Below are positions 1-19,372 of a stretch of 64,000 bases of DNA, one piece after another. This DNA comes from Ianthella basta (Eukaryota; Porifera; Demospongiae; Verongiida; Ianthellidae), in assembly GCA_964019415.1 (NCBI GenBank), contig OZ025885.1:2512851-2576850 (forward strand), in the 5' to 3' direction. Numbering within the stretch: the first letter of the stretch is position 1; every line of letters begins with the position of its first letter. Both the position numbers and the translations under genes were made by a program. A model generated the notes under the pieces. That model worked only from the letters and a program-made list of their open reading frames with translations, was not told where the DNA came from and did not search any database.

Positions 1-92
1 TCAAGGAATACCAAAGGGCACCTGAGGCTGTGAAGGACACTGTGCCCTTGGAGGTAGGCTACAACACTGATGTGTGCGCCACTAAATCTCAC

Positions 93-3255
<3,163 letters not shown>

Positions 3256-3420
3256 TTTCCTTCTACCACAAGACTCCACCACAACTCCAAATAAGGAAGT
3301 TGTCGTTAGTTCGAGTTTCCTTGGTTTCCACGGCGTCGCGGAGGAAGGCGAATTCCGTTATCTTCCCCGCGGCTCCTGCGTAGATTTAAGCACTGGCAAA
3401 CAGTGACTTCCTTCAGATGT
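3256..3420. promoter_or_regulatory. Bidirectional promoter between two kelch-like genes
   Basis: The two kelch genes face away from each other, with start codons only about 165 bp apart (about 273 bp if the downstream gene starts at 3529). The stretch is CpG-containing and has no recognisable TATA box. A shared bidirectional promoter is an inference from geometry. Confidence 0.5.
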
Positions 3421-6047
3421 ATGCAGAGTGTAGGTTCACCGTCCAGGAAACGAGCGGGACGCGGTGATTTCGAAAGATCCCTTCGTTTCAAGCGTTCGCG
3501 CCTGCGTCCGACAAGTCCTGGAGACGAGATGGCGAATGTGGAGGACACCGGTGGCCCTGTGGGGATGGAAAGAAGGAACTTTAAGGTAAAAACACACTCA
3601 GAAGAGGCTTTCAGAGTTCTCTTTAGCCTTCTGGAGAACGAGGAGCTTACAGACGTGACCTTACTAGTTGGAGAAGAGAGCTACCGCGCGCACAAAGCCG
3701 TTTTAGCCAGCTGCAGTCCCTACCTTCGCGCCATGTTTACCATCGGCATGCGAGAGAGCCAGGAAAGCGAGATTGAGTTGAAGGAGATAAAGCCGGACGT
3801 GATGGGCCTCATCATTCGTTACATGTACACTGGCGAGGCAGAGGTCACGGTTGACAATGTACAGGATGTCCTTGCAGCCTCCAATATGCTACAACTACTG
3901 GACCTCAAACAGGCGTGTAGCAGCTTCCTTCGGCATCACATTGACGCATCAAACTGCCTCGGTATCTGGTCCTTCAGTGAGATGCATTGCTGTCCTGAAC
4001 TGATGCGAGAGGCTGAAGAGTTCATCTTCAGGAAGTTTGCTGATGTGTGTCAGCACGATGAGTTCCTTATGCTTGGTGTGGAGGAGCTTGTGAAGCTGAT
4101 TAGTAGTGACAAGCTCCGGGTGAAGGAGGAAAAGCAGGTGTTTGATGCCACAGTGAACTGGCTCAATTACAACCTCGATGAGCGATACACGCACACAATA
4201 CTCCTCCTGGAGACAATTCGGCTACACTCCATTCCGCATGCGTACCTCGCACGGAAGCTGGAGTCAGAGCAAGCTTTCTCCCTCTGCTCCTCAGCGTCTT
4301 TCTTCCTGAAGGGCTTTATCCAAGGAGTTTCATCAACAAAGGATGATGTTAGAGGATCTTTTGCAAGAGCACCTGTTGAGATGCTTTACGTCATTGGTGG
4401 CCGAAATAAAGTGCGCTGTTTAAACACTGTTGAAAGATACTGCCCTGATCTGGGTCGCTGGGAGATGCTGCCAGACATGCTGGATGTACGAACTGCTGTG
4501 GGCGTGGCTAGCCTGGGCGGAAAGCTGTATGCAGTGGGCGGAGAGTGCGAGTGCAAGCTTCACCGTGAGCGGACTATGTACCTGAATTCAATGGAGTGCT
4601 ATGACCCCATCAGCAATGAGTGGACGTATGCAGCATCAATGCAGTGTGCCCGTTCCTTTGCAGCTGTTGTTAGCTTGGAAGGTGCGTAAGTACTTGTGTG
4701 TGTGGATATTGGGTCAGCTTATTGGGGTAACTGGGATAGCTGTAGGGAGATTGGGAGAATATTACAATGGAGCCTGTCAAAGACAGCCACCTGTGGACTG
4801 CTTATGATTGGCCTTTACATAGAAATGGCTGCTTTGCAGAGGTATGGTACAATGTTTTTGTGCTACGTTAGGTGCGGCAGGGAGGGCTGGCTGTTTTACT
4901 GAGGTGGCTGCCTTACACAGTGACTACCACAGACAGGTACCACTGTATGGCTTTGGGAGGACAGGCAGAATAGGAAGTGATTTCATTTTAGGGTTGCAAC
5001 ATGAAATGGTACACATGTGATGTCTTTGGCTCACCATTGGTAGTGGGCTACCGAATACCCTCACTGATTGTCTGTGTGGGTTAGCTGTTGGGAAGGTAGT
5101 ATGGATTTGTGTATCATTGAAATCCCAAAATGAAGTCACTTCCCTAGCAGTATGTCTGTCTGGTGTGGAATGACATGAACATACCAAAGTAGTGCAGTAG
5201 CTGACAAGGCATACATGAACATACCAAGGCACACACATGTAGCACCTGACAGGCAGTCGTATAAGTGGGCCAGTGAGTAGCGCCTATGACGTATGTACCA
5301 AGTTTACATGTGTGTACATGTAATTTTGAGTAACTTGTGGTGGCAATGGTAATGTGTGTGAGTCCCTACTGGAATGATTGCCTGAGCCCCCCCCCCATGT
5401 ATTAAGTGTAACTTTGCCAAAGAATTACCACTGCTGTGTTTGACCTCTTCCCTTCCTACCACCCCTGTATGTATGTAGGTCTGCTCTATGTCATTGGTGG
5501 GGAGCACTCTGGGACCTGCTACAAGTCTGTGGAGGTGTACAATCCCGATGAGGACAAGTGGGATAGTGCCCCAGACATGCACTTCAGTCGCTCTGGTGCT
5601 GGTGCCGCTGCACTTGGAGGCAAGATCTACGTCGCAGGTGGCCATGACAGGGTCACAGCCCATTCGAGCATGGAGTGTTTCGACCCCCATGAAAACAGCT
5701 GGACAATGTGTGCTGAGTTGACATACCCAAGCAGTGGTGTTGCGCTGGTGGCTACTCACACGCACCTCTATGCGTTTGGGGGCAGGAGCAAGACGAACCA
5801 CATATACTACAACAAGATTCAGCGATACTCTCCGTCTACAGATGTGTGGGAAGAGATTTCTACCATGATCCAACCACGAGCGTGGCCCAGTGCTGTCTTC
5901 TTCAACGGAGCCATTTTTGTGGTCGGAGGATTTGACGGAAGAGATCGCTTGAGTACGGTGGAGAGATTCGATCTTCGTTCAGGCTTCCGTAGCCCTATGG
6001 ACCCAATGAATGAGAACAGAGCAGGTTGTGGAGCTGCCATTGTGTGA
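3421..6047 (+). CDS. Kelch-like protein (BTB-BACK-six kelch)
   Basis: A complete two-exon gene: exon 1 is 3421-4681 and exon 2 is 5479-6047 (TGA), coding 609 residues from the first in-frame ATG. An ATG at 3529 in a strong context (GAGATGG) would give 573 residues and may be the real start. Domain order is a basic N-terminus, BTB (ENEELTDVTLLVGEESYRAH, HKAVLASCSPYLRAMF), BACK, then six kelch blades. Two blades are in exon 1 (YVIGGRNKVRCLNTVERY; YAVGGE) and four in exon 2 (YVIGGEHSG, YVAGGHDR, YAFGGRSK, FVVGGFDGRDR). The family usually recruits substrates to Cullin-3. The 797-bp intron carries a pogo-like MITE (4763-4947). It is divergently paired with another kelch-like gene. Family assignment is firm; subfamily is unknown. 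Confidence 0.92.
4763..4947. mobile_element. Pogo-like MITE in kelch gene intron
   Basis: The left end TACAATGGAGCCTGTC and the right end GACAGGTACCACTGTA are imperfect inverted copies bounded by TA dinucleotides. The body resembles the elements at 42977-43178 and 62603-62782. Pogo/Tc1-type families insert at TA; no coding capacity is visible. Confidence 0.6.
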
Positions 6048-7163
6048 ATGGTTCTGATTATTAGGTCATTTTTCTGTTTTTTTTAGTGAATTCTTTTATT
6101 CCACCAAGTGTCTTGACCTGCAGTGTGCACTTAGTGTATATTACAGATGTACGTATACTATTGTATGCATATCTTTTCATTGTCAATGTCAGCTTTTTAT
6201 CTCTCCCTTTCGTCGGCCATGTTTTTGATCCGGCTATAGCCCCACCCACTTGTAAATGGCGGATAGAGAGTAAGTCGATAGTCTCGTCCCCAGCCCAGGG
6301 GGGGCGGGGGTCTGACAAGTCCTGGGATTGCGCAATACCAGCACCTCAATAATTGCATTCCTGACATTCCAATCGCGTATCCATATGTTAGCTGACTGTG
6401 CTCCAAGGCCGAATGTGCATACCCTGAGCCATGGCAGGGCCTTGTACTGCATTCGCTCCCCTGGTGTGACCCGTACGTACGTAGCCAAGGAGCCATACGG
6501 TGAATTGGGCTTAATTGTCTGACCGCTTTCACGATTTAGTTTTGCAAGTTATCGCAGCGTTTCCTGAGGATTGCCAGCACGCCTAAGCCATTTCTAGCAT
6601 CCCTGCTATCGAATGTGACAAATCGTGTACAGAACCAAGACGATTGCAAGGACGTGGCTGCCGATTGCACTCCCATTGCAGAAGCAGTCAACATATCAGT
6701 CTTGCAGTCCTGAAGTGATCAATGAGGACTCGCTACCAGCTTCTAAGGAGTCACTTCTACAGGAGCACTTGCTCAGTACTCCAGATTAGGCTCCATCTGC
6801 CTCGTAGCCAGCATCAGCGAACACTCGTACACCGGTGTTGGAAAATGCTCGCAAAACCTACCTAGATGCTGGGTCAGAGCGGGGAAGGGTCAATTTTCTG
6901 ATAGCACTTGTCCAACTGTGTGCTCAGAAGCAAAGAAACAAGCGATGCGACGTGTTTCTCGAAATATGTCTGCTCTTTGCTAGTATAGGTAAAATACACA
7001 GTAAAGAGCAGTCGCGTCGGCCATTTTGCGGACACACGTGACCTTGACCGACCCCCGGGCCCCGGCCCCTGTCCCCAGCCCACTTCCGTCCCAGTGAAAA
7101 TGGCGACCGGAAGTGGGCTGGGGACGAGACTAGTGGGTCTATGGTGGGACAGTTATCGCAAAA
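6048..7163. other. Intergenic region with MITE remnants
   Basis: No convincing gene is visible between the kelch-like stop and the VWA gene start. Around 6283 there is a half element ending in CTCGTCCCCAGCCCA. At 7074-7134 an inverted repeat (CCCCAGCCCACTTCC / GGAAGTGGGCTGGGG, then ACGAGACTA) sits immediately upstream of the VWA gene and includes the GAAAATGGCG loop. Both look like members of the palindromic TAGTCTCG family. Short ORFs here lack splice or homology support. Confidence 0.5.
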
Positions 7164-10100
7164 ATGAACGCTGGACTTCTGATTAATGGTACGGACGCTT
7201 CGCTGCCGTTGAAGGAGGTATCCATAACTGCACATGTCCAGGGATACTTGCTGGGCCTGGATGCGCGACTCAAGTATGTAAACAGCTCATCTCAACCCGT
7301 GGAAGTCGTCTTCCGTACGCCCGTTGATGCAGCCAGTGCCGTAGTCGGACTGGAAGCTTACATCGATGGAAAAAGGATCCGCGCTGAAATCAAGGAGAAG
7401 GAAGAGGCCAGACAGTTGTACGATGATGCAATTACGAGCGGTTTCACTGCAGCTCTGGGCGAAGAGAAGACCAAGGATATCTTCAGCCTAATGATTGGAA
7501 ACCTACCTCCTGGAAAGGAAGCGGACGTCTGTCTGACGATGGTGAGCGAGCTGGACATTGAAGCAGACGGATCGGTGCGTGTCGTCCTCCCTGTGGTGCT
7601 TAAGCCAAGATACTCCTCTCCACGACACCAAGGCGCAGATCCGCTAGAGGGGCCTAGGCCCAACACAGATTATCACGTGCTGCATTCATCAGGACCGTCT
7701 GTGTACAAGTTCCAGCTAGTTGTAGCTGATGCTAATTCCATTGCAGAGGTCACCTCTTCATCTCATGCTATCACCACCCACATCAACGGAGCCGGGAACA
7801 TGGAAGTAGAGCTCAGCAATGCCATTGACCCTGGAACTGACGACATAGTGATTTCCATCAAACCAAAGAAGCCGCATGCAGTGCGAGTGATTGTAGAGCA
7901 GGGAGACTTCAACCGCGACCCCACGAATGAATTCATAAAGAGCCCGGCTTTGATGGTCAACTTCTTCCCCAATCTTTCTACTGAACGGTTTCCAGTGGAG
8001 CTCGTGTTTTTGGTGGATCGCAGTGCAAGTATGTCAGGGCAGTTCATTGCAGATGCCATGAAGACACTTCTGCTATTTCTAAAGAGCATCCCGGAAGGAT
8101 GCTATTTCAACATTATTGGATTTGGAAGTGATTTTAGGTCCCTATTTCCACAGAGTGTGCTCTACAACCAGCAGAATCTCGATGTTGCGGTGTCCCATAC
8201 TCAGAGCATGCAGGCTGACCTGGGCGGTACAAAACTACTGGCCCCTTTGCTGAGCATCTGCTCTCAGCCTCTTGTAAATGGCCTACCTCGTCGAGTTTTT
8301 GTTTTAACAGATGGTGCTGTCGCAAATACCGATGAAGTGATTGCCTACATAAAGAACAATGCCAACAAGGCCAGGTGAGAAATGGGGAGGGCACTATGAA
8401 GCATACTTTTTGGCTGCTAGTTTTCATGAGTACTAATTTTAGTGAACTTAGCAAGTAATGAAAAATCTTAATTTCTTTCTTATTTTCTTGATAGGTACTT
8501 GTGATATAATATTTATAGTAAAAGCAATATAGCATTGGCAGTCATCTAAAGCCTATAACTAAACTGAAAGTCAGCCCTCGCTGTGCGGTGGAGGGTGGGC
8601 CGAGCCCATGACAGACGCTGCATTACTGCATGTAGGGTCACCGACACTTGTTCAATGATTATGGACCTGGTCCTGACCTCCTGTGTGGCCAGTCAAACGT
8701 GTCTAGCTAATCTATCTTTAAAAGCTCCAATCTGTTGAATTGAAATTGTGTGCACTAGTGCTTAGTACAGGCAACTAAAGTTTTCTACACAAACGACTTG
8801 AAAATCACTAAAATTATTATCCACCACTTCCTGGGCTGTTCAAAACATTAAATTTACTTGCTGCTAAAATTTGTAGCTTTAAGGTATTGTGGTGTGTCCA
8901 TCTCATGGGGTTAATGGGCTAGCATGACAGATTGACTGAATGAAGCAATATGGCATGCAAACTTTAACAGATCAGTACTAAGGTTGGTTGTGTATAGTAT
9001 TCTAGTCGTTCTTCCTTGTGAGGGGCTATACATCACGTAGTATATGAGTCTTGTGTTGCCCTGCTCGGTATATATAGGTTCTTTACATTTGGAATTGGTT
9101 CTGGTGCATCCACGGCCCTTGTGAAGGGGATTGCACGAGCTGGCAAAGGGACGGCAGAGTTTGTCACAAAAGGAGAAAGATTGCAACCGAAAGTAAGTAT
9201 ACGTACATAAATATCTGCACACTGAACCTTTCATTGTGCAATACAGCATTGTTACCAGATGAAACCATGCATCAAAGGTGTTAACTGGGCTTTATATTGT
9301 ATATTGATCTGTTTTGCTATACTTTAAGTAATATGCTGACCAAGAGTTGTCTCTGATATTTAGATCACTGGGCTTGAGGGTGCAAAGTGCCCAGGTGCCG
9401 AGTGGTCGGCCTGTAAGTGTTATAGATCCCCAATGATTGGGCATGGAGCCGCCAGTGAATCTGTTTACCTGCTCGTTCTTGTGTCGTCATGTGTCTTCTG
9501 GAAGTAATTACTTATGGCTACTGCAAGATCTCAGCATGGGTTGGTCATCCCACAGCAGATGTTTTCTACAGGTTGGCAGTAGATGCGGACCGTCAGCTAC
9601 TTACTGGCAGCGATGTTAGCCACAGCATTTCCCTATGCTTTAGAGAGGTGGCTGCCCTACACAGTGACCATCTTAGACAGGTTCCACTGTCATCGTTATC
9701 AGCCCCTCATGTTACATGCACAGTACTGCTAGTACATCCGAATGCTACTAGAATTTGCTATCCACTGCCACTGGGTGATTCATATTCTACCCTAGCTTAG
9801 TTTGACGTAGCCCAGACCCACTTCCAGCCATTTTTATATTGCGCAAAGGGCAGGAAGTTTCCAGCCCTTTACGCAATATAAAATAGCTGGAAGTGAGTCT
9901 GGGCTACGTCAGACTAACCATAGCTGTTTTTAAGTACAGTGGAACCTCAGAAATAAGACCACCATCTGGGCTGTGCAAAGTGCTCTTATTTTCGAGTTGG
10001 TCTTAATTCTGCAATAGAACAATACACGTGTACATGGATTTGGGACAAAACCAAAGCGGTCTTATTTCTAAGGTGGTCACTTTATAGAGGTGGTCGTTCA

Positions 10101-13043
10101 GCGGGGTTCCACTGTACATACATCTGGTATAGCAGTGTGTGGTGGCTATATACCTCAGGGTGTAGTGCGATACTATTCACACAACTCCCAACTTCTTTTC
10201 ACTCCCGTTAGGTGGTCCGTGCTCTGAAGCTTGCCATGCAGCACAGTGTAGAGGATGCACAAGTTCACTTTGAGCTTCCTGTTGGGTACTCTGTGGTGCA
10301 AGTGCCTGAGGAAATGGGCAGCATCTTCTTGGGTGACAGGGTGATTGTGTATGGCATGCTTACACAAGCACTAAGTTGGGATCTATTAGACAAAGGACAG
10401 CAAACAACCAGTGTAAAGGAAGAATCTAACAAAGCACACCCCCAGCAACAGCAATCCGCAGGATTCAGCTTTGGTGGACAGCAGTCAATTCCAGTTGGAG
10501 GACAGCAGCCGACTTCAGGGCTTAGTTTTGGAGGGCAACAGCCAACATCAGGGCTTAGTTTTGGAGGGCAACAGCCGACTTCAGGGCTTAGTTTTGGAGG
10601 GCAACAGCCAACATCAGCGCTTAGTTTTGGAGGGCAACAGCCAACTTCAGGGCTTAGTTTTGGAGGGCAACAGCCAACTTCAGGGCTTAGTTTTGGAGGG
10701 CAACAGCCAACTTCAGGGCTTAGTTTTGGAGGGCAACAGCCAACATCAGGGCTTAGTTTTGGAGGGCAGCAGCCAACTTCAGGGCTTAGTTTTGGAGGGC
10801 AACAGCCAACTTCAGGGCTTAGTTTTGGAGGGCAACAGCCAACTTCAGGGCTTAGTTTTGGAGGGCAGCAGCCAACGTCAGGGCTTAGTTTTGGAGGGCA
10901 ACAGCCAACGTCAGGGCTTAGTTTTGGAGGGCAGCAGCCAACTTCAGGGCTTAGTTTTGGAGGGCAACAGCCAACTTCAGGGCTTAGTTTTGGAGGGCAG
11001 CAGCCAACGTCAGGGCTTAGTTTTGGAGGGCAACAGCCAACTTCAGGGCTTAGTTTTGGAGGGCAGCAGCCAACGTCAGGGCTTAGTTTTGGAGGGCAAC
11101 AGCCAACGTCAGGGCTTAGTTTTGGAGGGCAGCAGCCAACTTCAGGGCTTAGTTTTGGAGGGCAGCAGCCAACTTCAGGGCTTAGTTTTGGAGGGCAACA
11201 GCCAACTTCAGGGCTTAGTTTTGGAGGGCAGCAGCCAACGTCAGGGCTTAATTTAGGAGGGCAACAGCCAACGTCAGGGCTTGGTGGACAGAAGTCATTG
11301 TTGGGGTTCAGTTTGGGGGGAAAGAAGATTAGCACAGAGCCTCCAAAGATCTTACAGGAATATGACCACATACTGAGCAACTTGAGAGCCCCCACTATTC
11401 CAGAGTCAGGTATCACGGGCAGGGTCACAATTACAGGCACTGTAGGAGGCACTGATCTGCACCAGGCAGTCGACTTTCAAGTATTTCCCAGTTCCCCACC
11501 AGGAAACAGCAGTGACACTGTCCTCACTGTCCACCATTTAGCTGGTAAAGCCTTCATCAGCGCATTTGAATGTGAAGACAACATCACTGCTGGGCTCTTA
11601 GGTAGTGTACCTCAGACTACTTTCAAACAGAGTCTTGTGAAGATTAGTAAGGATACAAGTGTGATATCGAAGTACACTGCCTTTATAGCCATGAATGAGG
11701 ATCAGAATGAGCCTGTGAAAGGTTGTCTCCAGGTTTGGGAGGTCAGTAATATGAGTGGGAAAAGGGTTGCAGCAAGAGGCGTAGGAGGTAGATTTGGTGG
11801 AGGAGGAGGAGGCCTTGGAGGAGGTCTTGGAGGAGACCTTACAGGAGGTCTTGGAGGAGGCCTTGGAGGAGGCCTTGGAGGAGGCCTTGGAGGAGTAGTC
11901 CTCCTCGGAGGCCTTGGAGGAGGCATTGAAGAAGGAGGCCTTGGAGGTGGAGGAGGCCTTGGAGGAGGCCTTGGAAGAGGAGGCCTTGGAGGTGGAGGAG
12001 GCCTTGGAAGAGGAGGCCTTGGAGGTGGAGGAGGCCTTGGAGGAGGCCTTGGAGGAGGAGGCCTTGGAGGTGGAGGAGGCCTTGGAGGAGGCCTTGGAGG
12101 AGGAGGCCTTGGAGGTGGAGGAGGCCTTGGAGGAGGCCTTGGAAGAGGAGGCCTTGGAGGTGGAGGAGGCCTTGGAGGAGGAGGCCTTGGAGGAGGCCTT
12201 GTAGGAGGAGGTCTGGGAGGAGGAGGCCTTGGAGTAGGAGGCATGGGAGGAGGCCTTGGAGGAGGCCTTGGAGGAGGAGGTCTTGGAGGAGGAAGCCTTG
12301 GAGTAGTCCCCCAAAGAGGCATTGGAGGAGGCCTTGGAGGAGGTCTTGGAGGAGGAAGCCTGGGAGGAGGCCTTGGAGGAAGCCTTGGAGGAGTCCCCCA
12401 AGGAGGCCTTGGAGTAGGAGGCATGGGAGGAGGAGGCCTGACAGAAGGAGGCCTGGGAGGAGGCCTTGGAGGAGGCCTTGGAGGAGGAGGTCTTGGAGGA
12501 GGAGGCCCTGGAGTAGTCCTCCAAGGAGGCCTTGGAGGAGGCCTTGGAGGAGGTCTTGGAGGAGGAAGCCTGGGAGGAAGCCTTGGAGGAGGTCTTGGAG
12601 GAGGAGGCCTGGGAGGAGGAGGCCTTGGAGGAGGCTTTGGAGGTGGGCTGTTTGGGCAGGTGCAACAGCAATCTGTCAGTAACCTTCCTCCAGCTGATGA
12701 CCCTGTCTCCATCTTTGTGAATCTTCAGCTGGCTAATGGTTCGTGGCTGTTGTCAGATGAACTAGCTGTGGCCCTTGGATCCTCCCTCAAAGTTCTGTGT
12801 GACAGATGCCCTCTCATCAACACCGAGAATGAGGAGCTGGCTATGTCAGTATGGGCTACGTTCCTTGTGATTGTGTATCTAGAGAAGAAGTACTCTTCTA
12901 TGCAGGAAGAGTGGGAATTATTTGTCTCAAAAGCAGAAATGTGGCTTGAGGCTCAACTGCATTCTCCTTCCATGGCTGGCTGTAGGAATGTACTGGAGAT
13001 GAGAAGGCTAGCACAGGACGCTCTGGCTGAATCTCTGAACTAA
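7164..13043 (+). CDS. VIT/VWA-domain protein (VWA5A-like) with FG-type and Gly-rich repeats
   Basis: Three exons, 7164-8374, 9078-9192 and 10212-13043 (TAA), give 1385 residues in unbroken frame. The N-terminus is a VIT domain (residues about 10-135). A VWA domain begins near residue 275 with VELVFLVDRSASMSG, a MIDAS DxSxS motif, and continues into exon 2. Exon 3 resumes with the post-VWA region typical of VWA5A and PARP4, and the C-terminal 120 residues (WATFLVIVYLEKKY, EEWELF, KAEMWL) also match that family. Inserted are 24 QQPTS motifs in an 11-residue register (GGQQPTSGLSF; 10503-11276) and a long GGLGGG tract (about 11800-12650). No PARP catalytic domain is present, so VWA5A-like fits better than PARP4. 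The cellular role is unknown. Exon 3 carries both low-complexity blocks without an intron. Confidence 0.88.
9798..9917. mobile_element. Palindromic MITE, TAGTCTCG/GTAGCCCAGAC family
   Basis: A near-perfect hairpin in a VWA gene intron. The left arm TTAGTTTGACGTAGCCCAGA continues into CCACTTCCAGCC; the right arm reads GGCTGGAAGTGAGTCTGGGC then TACGTCAGACTAA. The arms meet near GCGCAAAGGGCAGGAAG. Related copies lie at 23701-23776, 32457-32574, 36404-36488 and 60329-60398. Confidence 0.7.
9935..10116. mobile_element. Pogo-like MITE with CAGTGGAACCTC ends
   Basis: TACAGTGGAACCTC at the left and GGGGTTCCACTGTA at the right form terminal inverted repeats flanked by TA. The interior is non-coding. 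It is inserted in the intron between exons 2 and 3 of the VWA gene. A degraded relative ends at about 9691. Confidence 0.65.
10503..11276 (+). repeat. 33-bp coding minisatellite (24 QQPTS motifs)
   Basis: There are 24 occurrences of CAG/CAA-CAG/CAA-CC(A/G)-AC(A/T/G)-TCA spaced exactly 33 bp apart, encoding GGQQPTSGLSF. Variation between units is almost entirely synonymous (cag/caa, act/aca/acg); one unit has Ala in place of Gly and the last two diverge. The array keeps the VWA5A-like reading frame. Confidence 0.95.
11800..12655 (+). repeat. Coding GGA/GGCCTT repeat (Gly-Leu-Gly tract)
   Basis: A purine-rich imperfect repeat of GGAGGCCTTGGA-type units encodes several hundred residues of GGLGGG with occasional V, S, P, R and M. 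It lies in frame in the last exon of the VWA gene. Unit lengths vary by multiples of three, as expected for a coding tract. Confidence 0.9.
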
Positions 13044-13213
13044 AGCAGTAGCAATATAGCTTATGACATGCATGACGTTACATGCTAGCTGATCATATGC
13101 ATGATTGATCGGTACGCGTATCTCGTCGCATGCAGTTTGTGTACGGTATCATATTTTGTAATACATCCCACGCATTTAATTAAGTGTTCATCGGGGGTTT
13201 CCCTTCATAGATT

Positions 13214-19140
<5,927 letters not shown>

Positions 19141-19372
19141 TCAGGAGGGTAGCTACAGTAGGTCAAACATTGGGTGATGAGTTTCAGAGGAAAATGAGGC
19201 TTTAAACTGTTTATGGCATGAGCTCACTCGAGACCAACAGTTGACAACTTGAGTTATTGGCTTTGTACATGTGTATATGCATGGATGTATGATGTACAAT
19301 TAAGCGCCTGGTTGAAGCAGATGTAGTTGTCCAAACGCCTGTGGCCATTATTAAGAAGCGGAAGTAACCAAA

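Noticed and set aside
6835-7041. 68-codon ORF upstream of the VWA gene
   Set aside because: No domain, no splice support and overlap with MITE-rich sequence.
10503-11276. Regular 33-bp repeats resembling a CRISPR array
   Set aside because: No unique spacers; every unit is contiguous and translates into one protein in a eukaryotic gene.
10265-11452. 395-codon minus-strand frame (Cys/Pro-rich) and an overlapping + frame in the FG-repeat exon
   Set aside because: Shadows of the 33-bp coding repeat; the VWA5A-like frame has flanking homologous domains and correct splice phase.
11598-12712. Minus-strand Ser/Ala- or Pro/Arg-rich frames over 330 codons
   Set aside because: Antisense readings of the Gly-Leu coding repeat.
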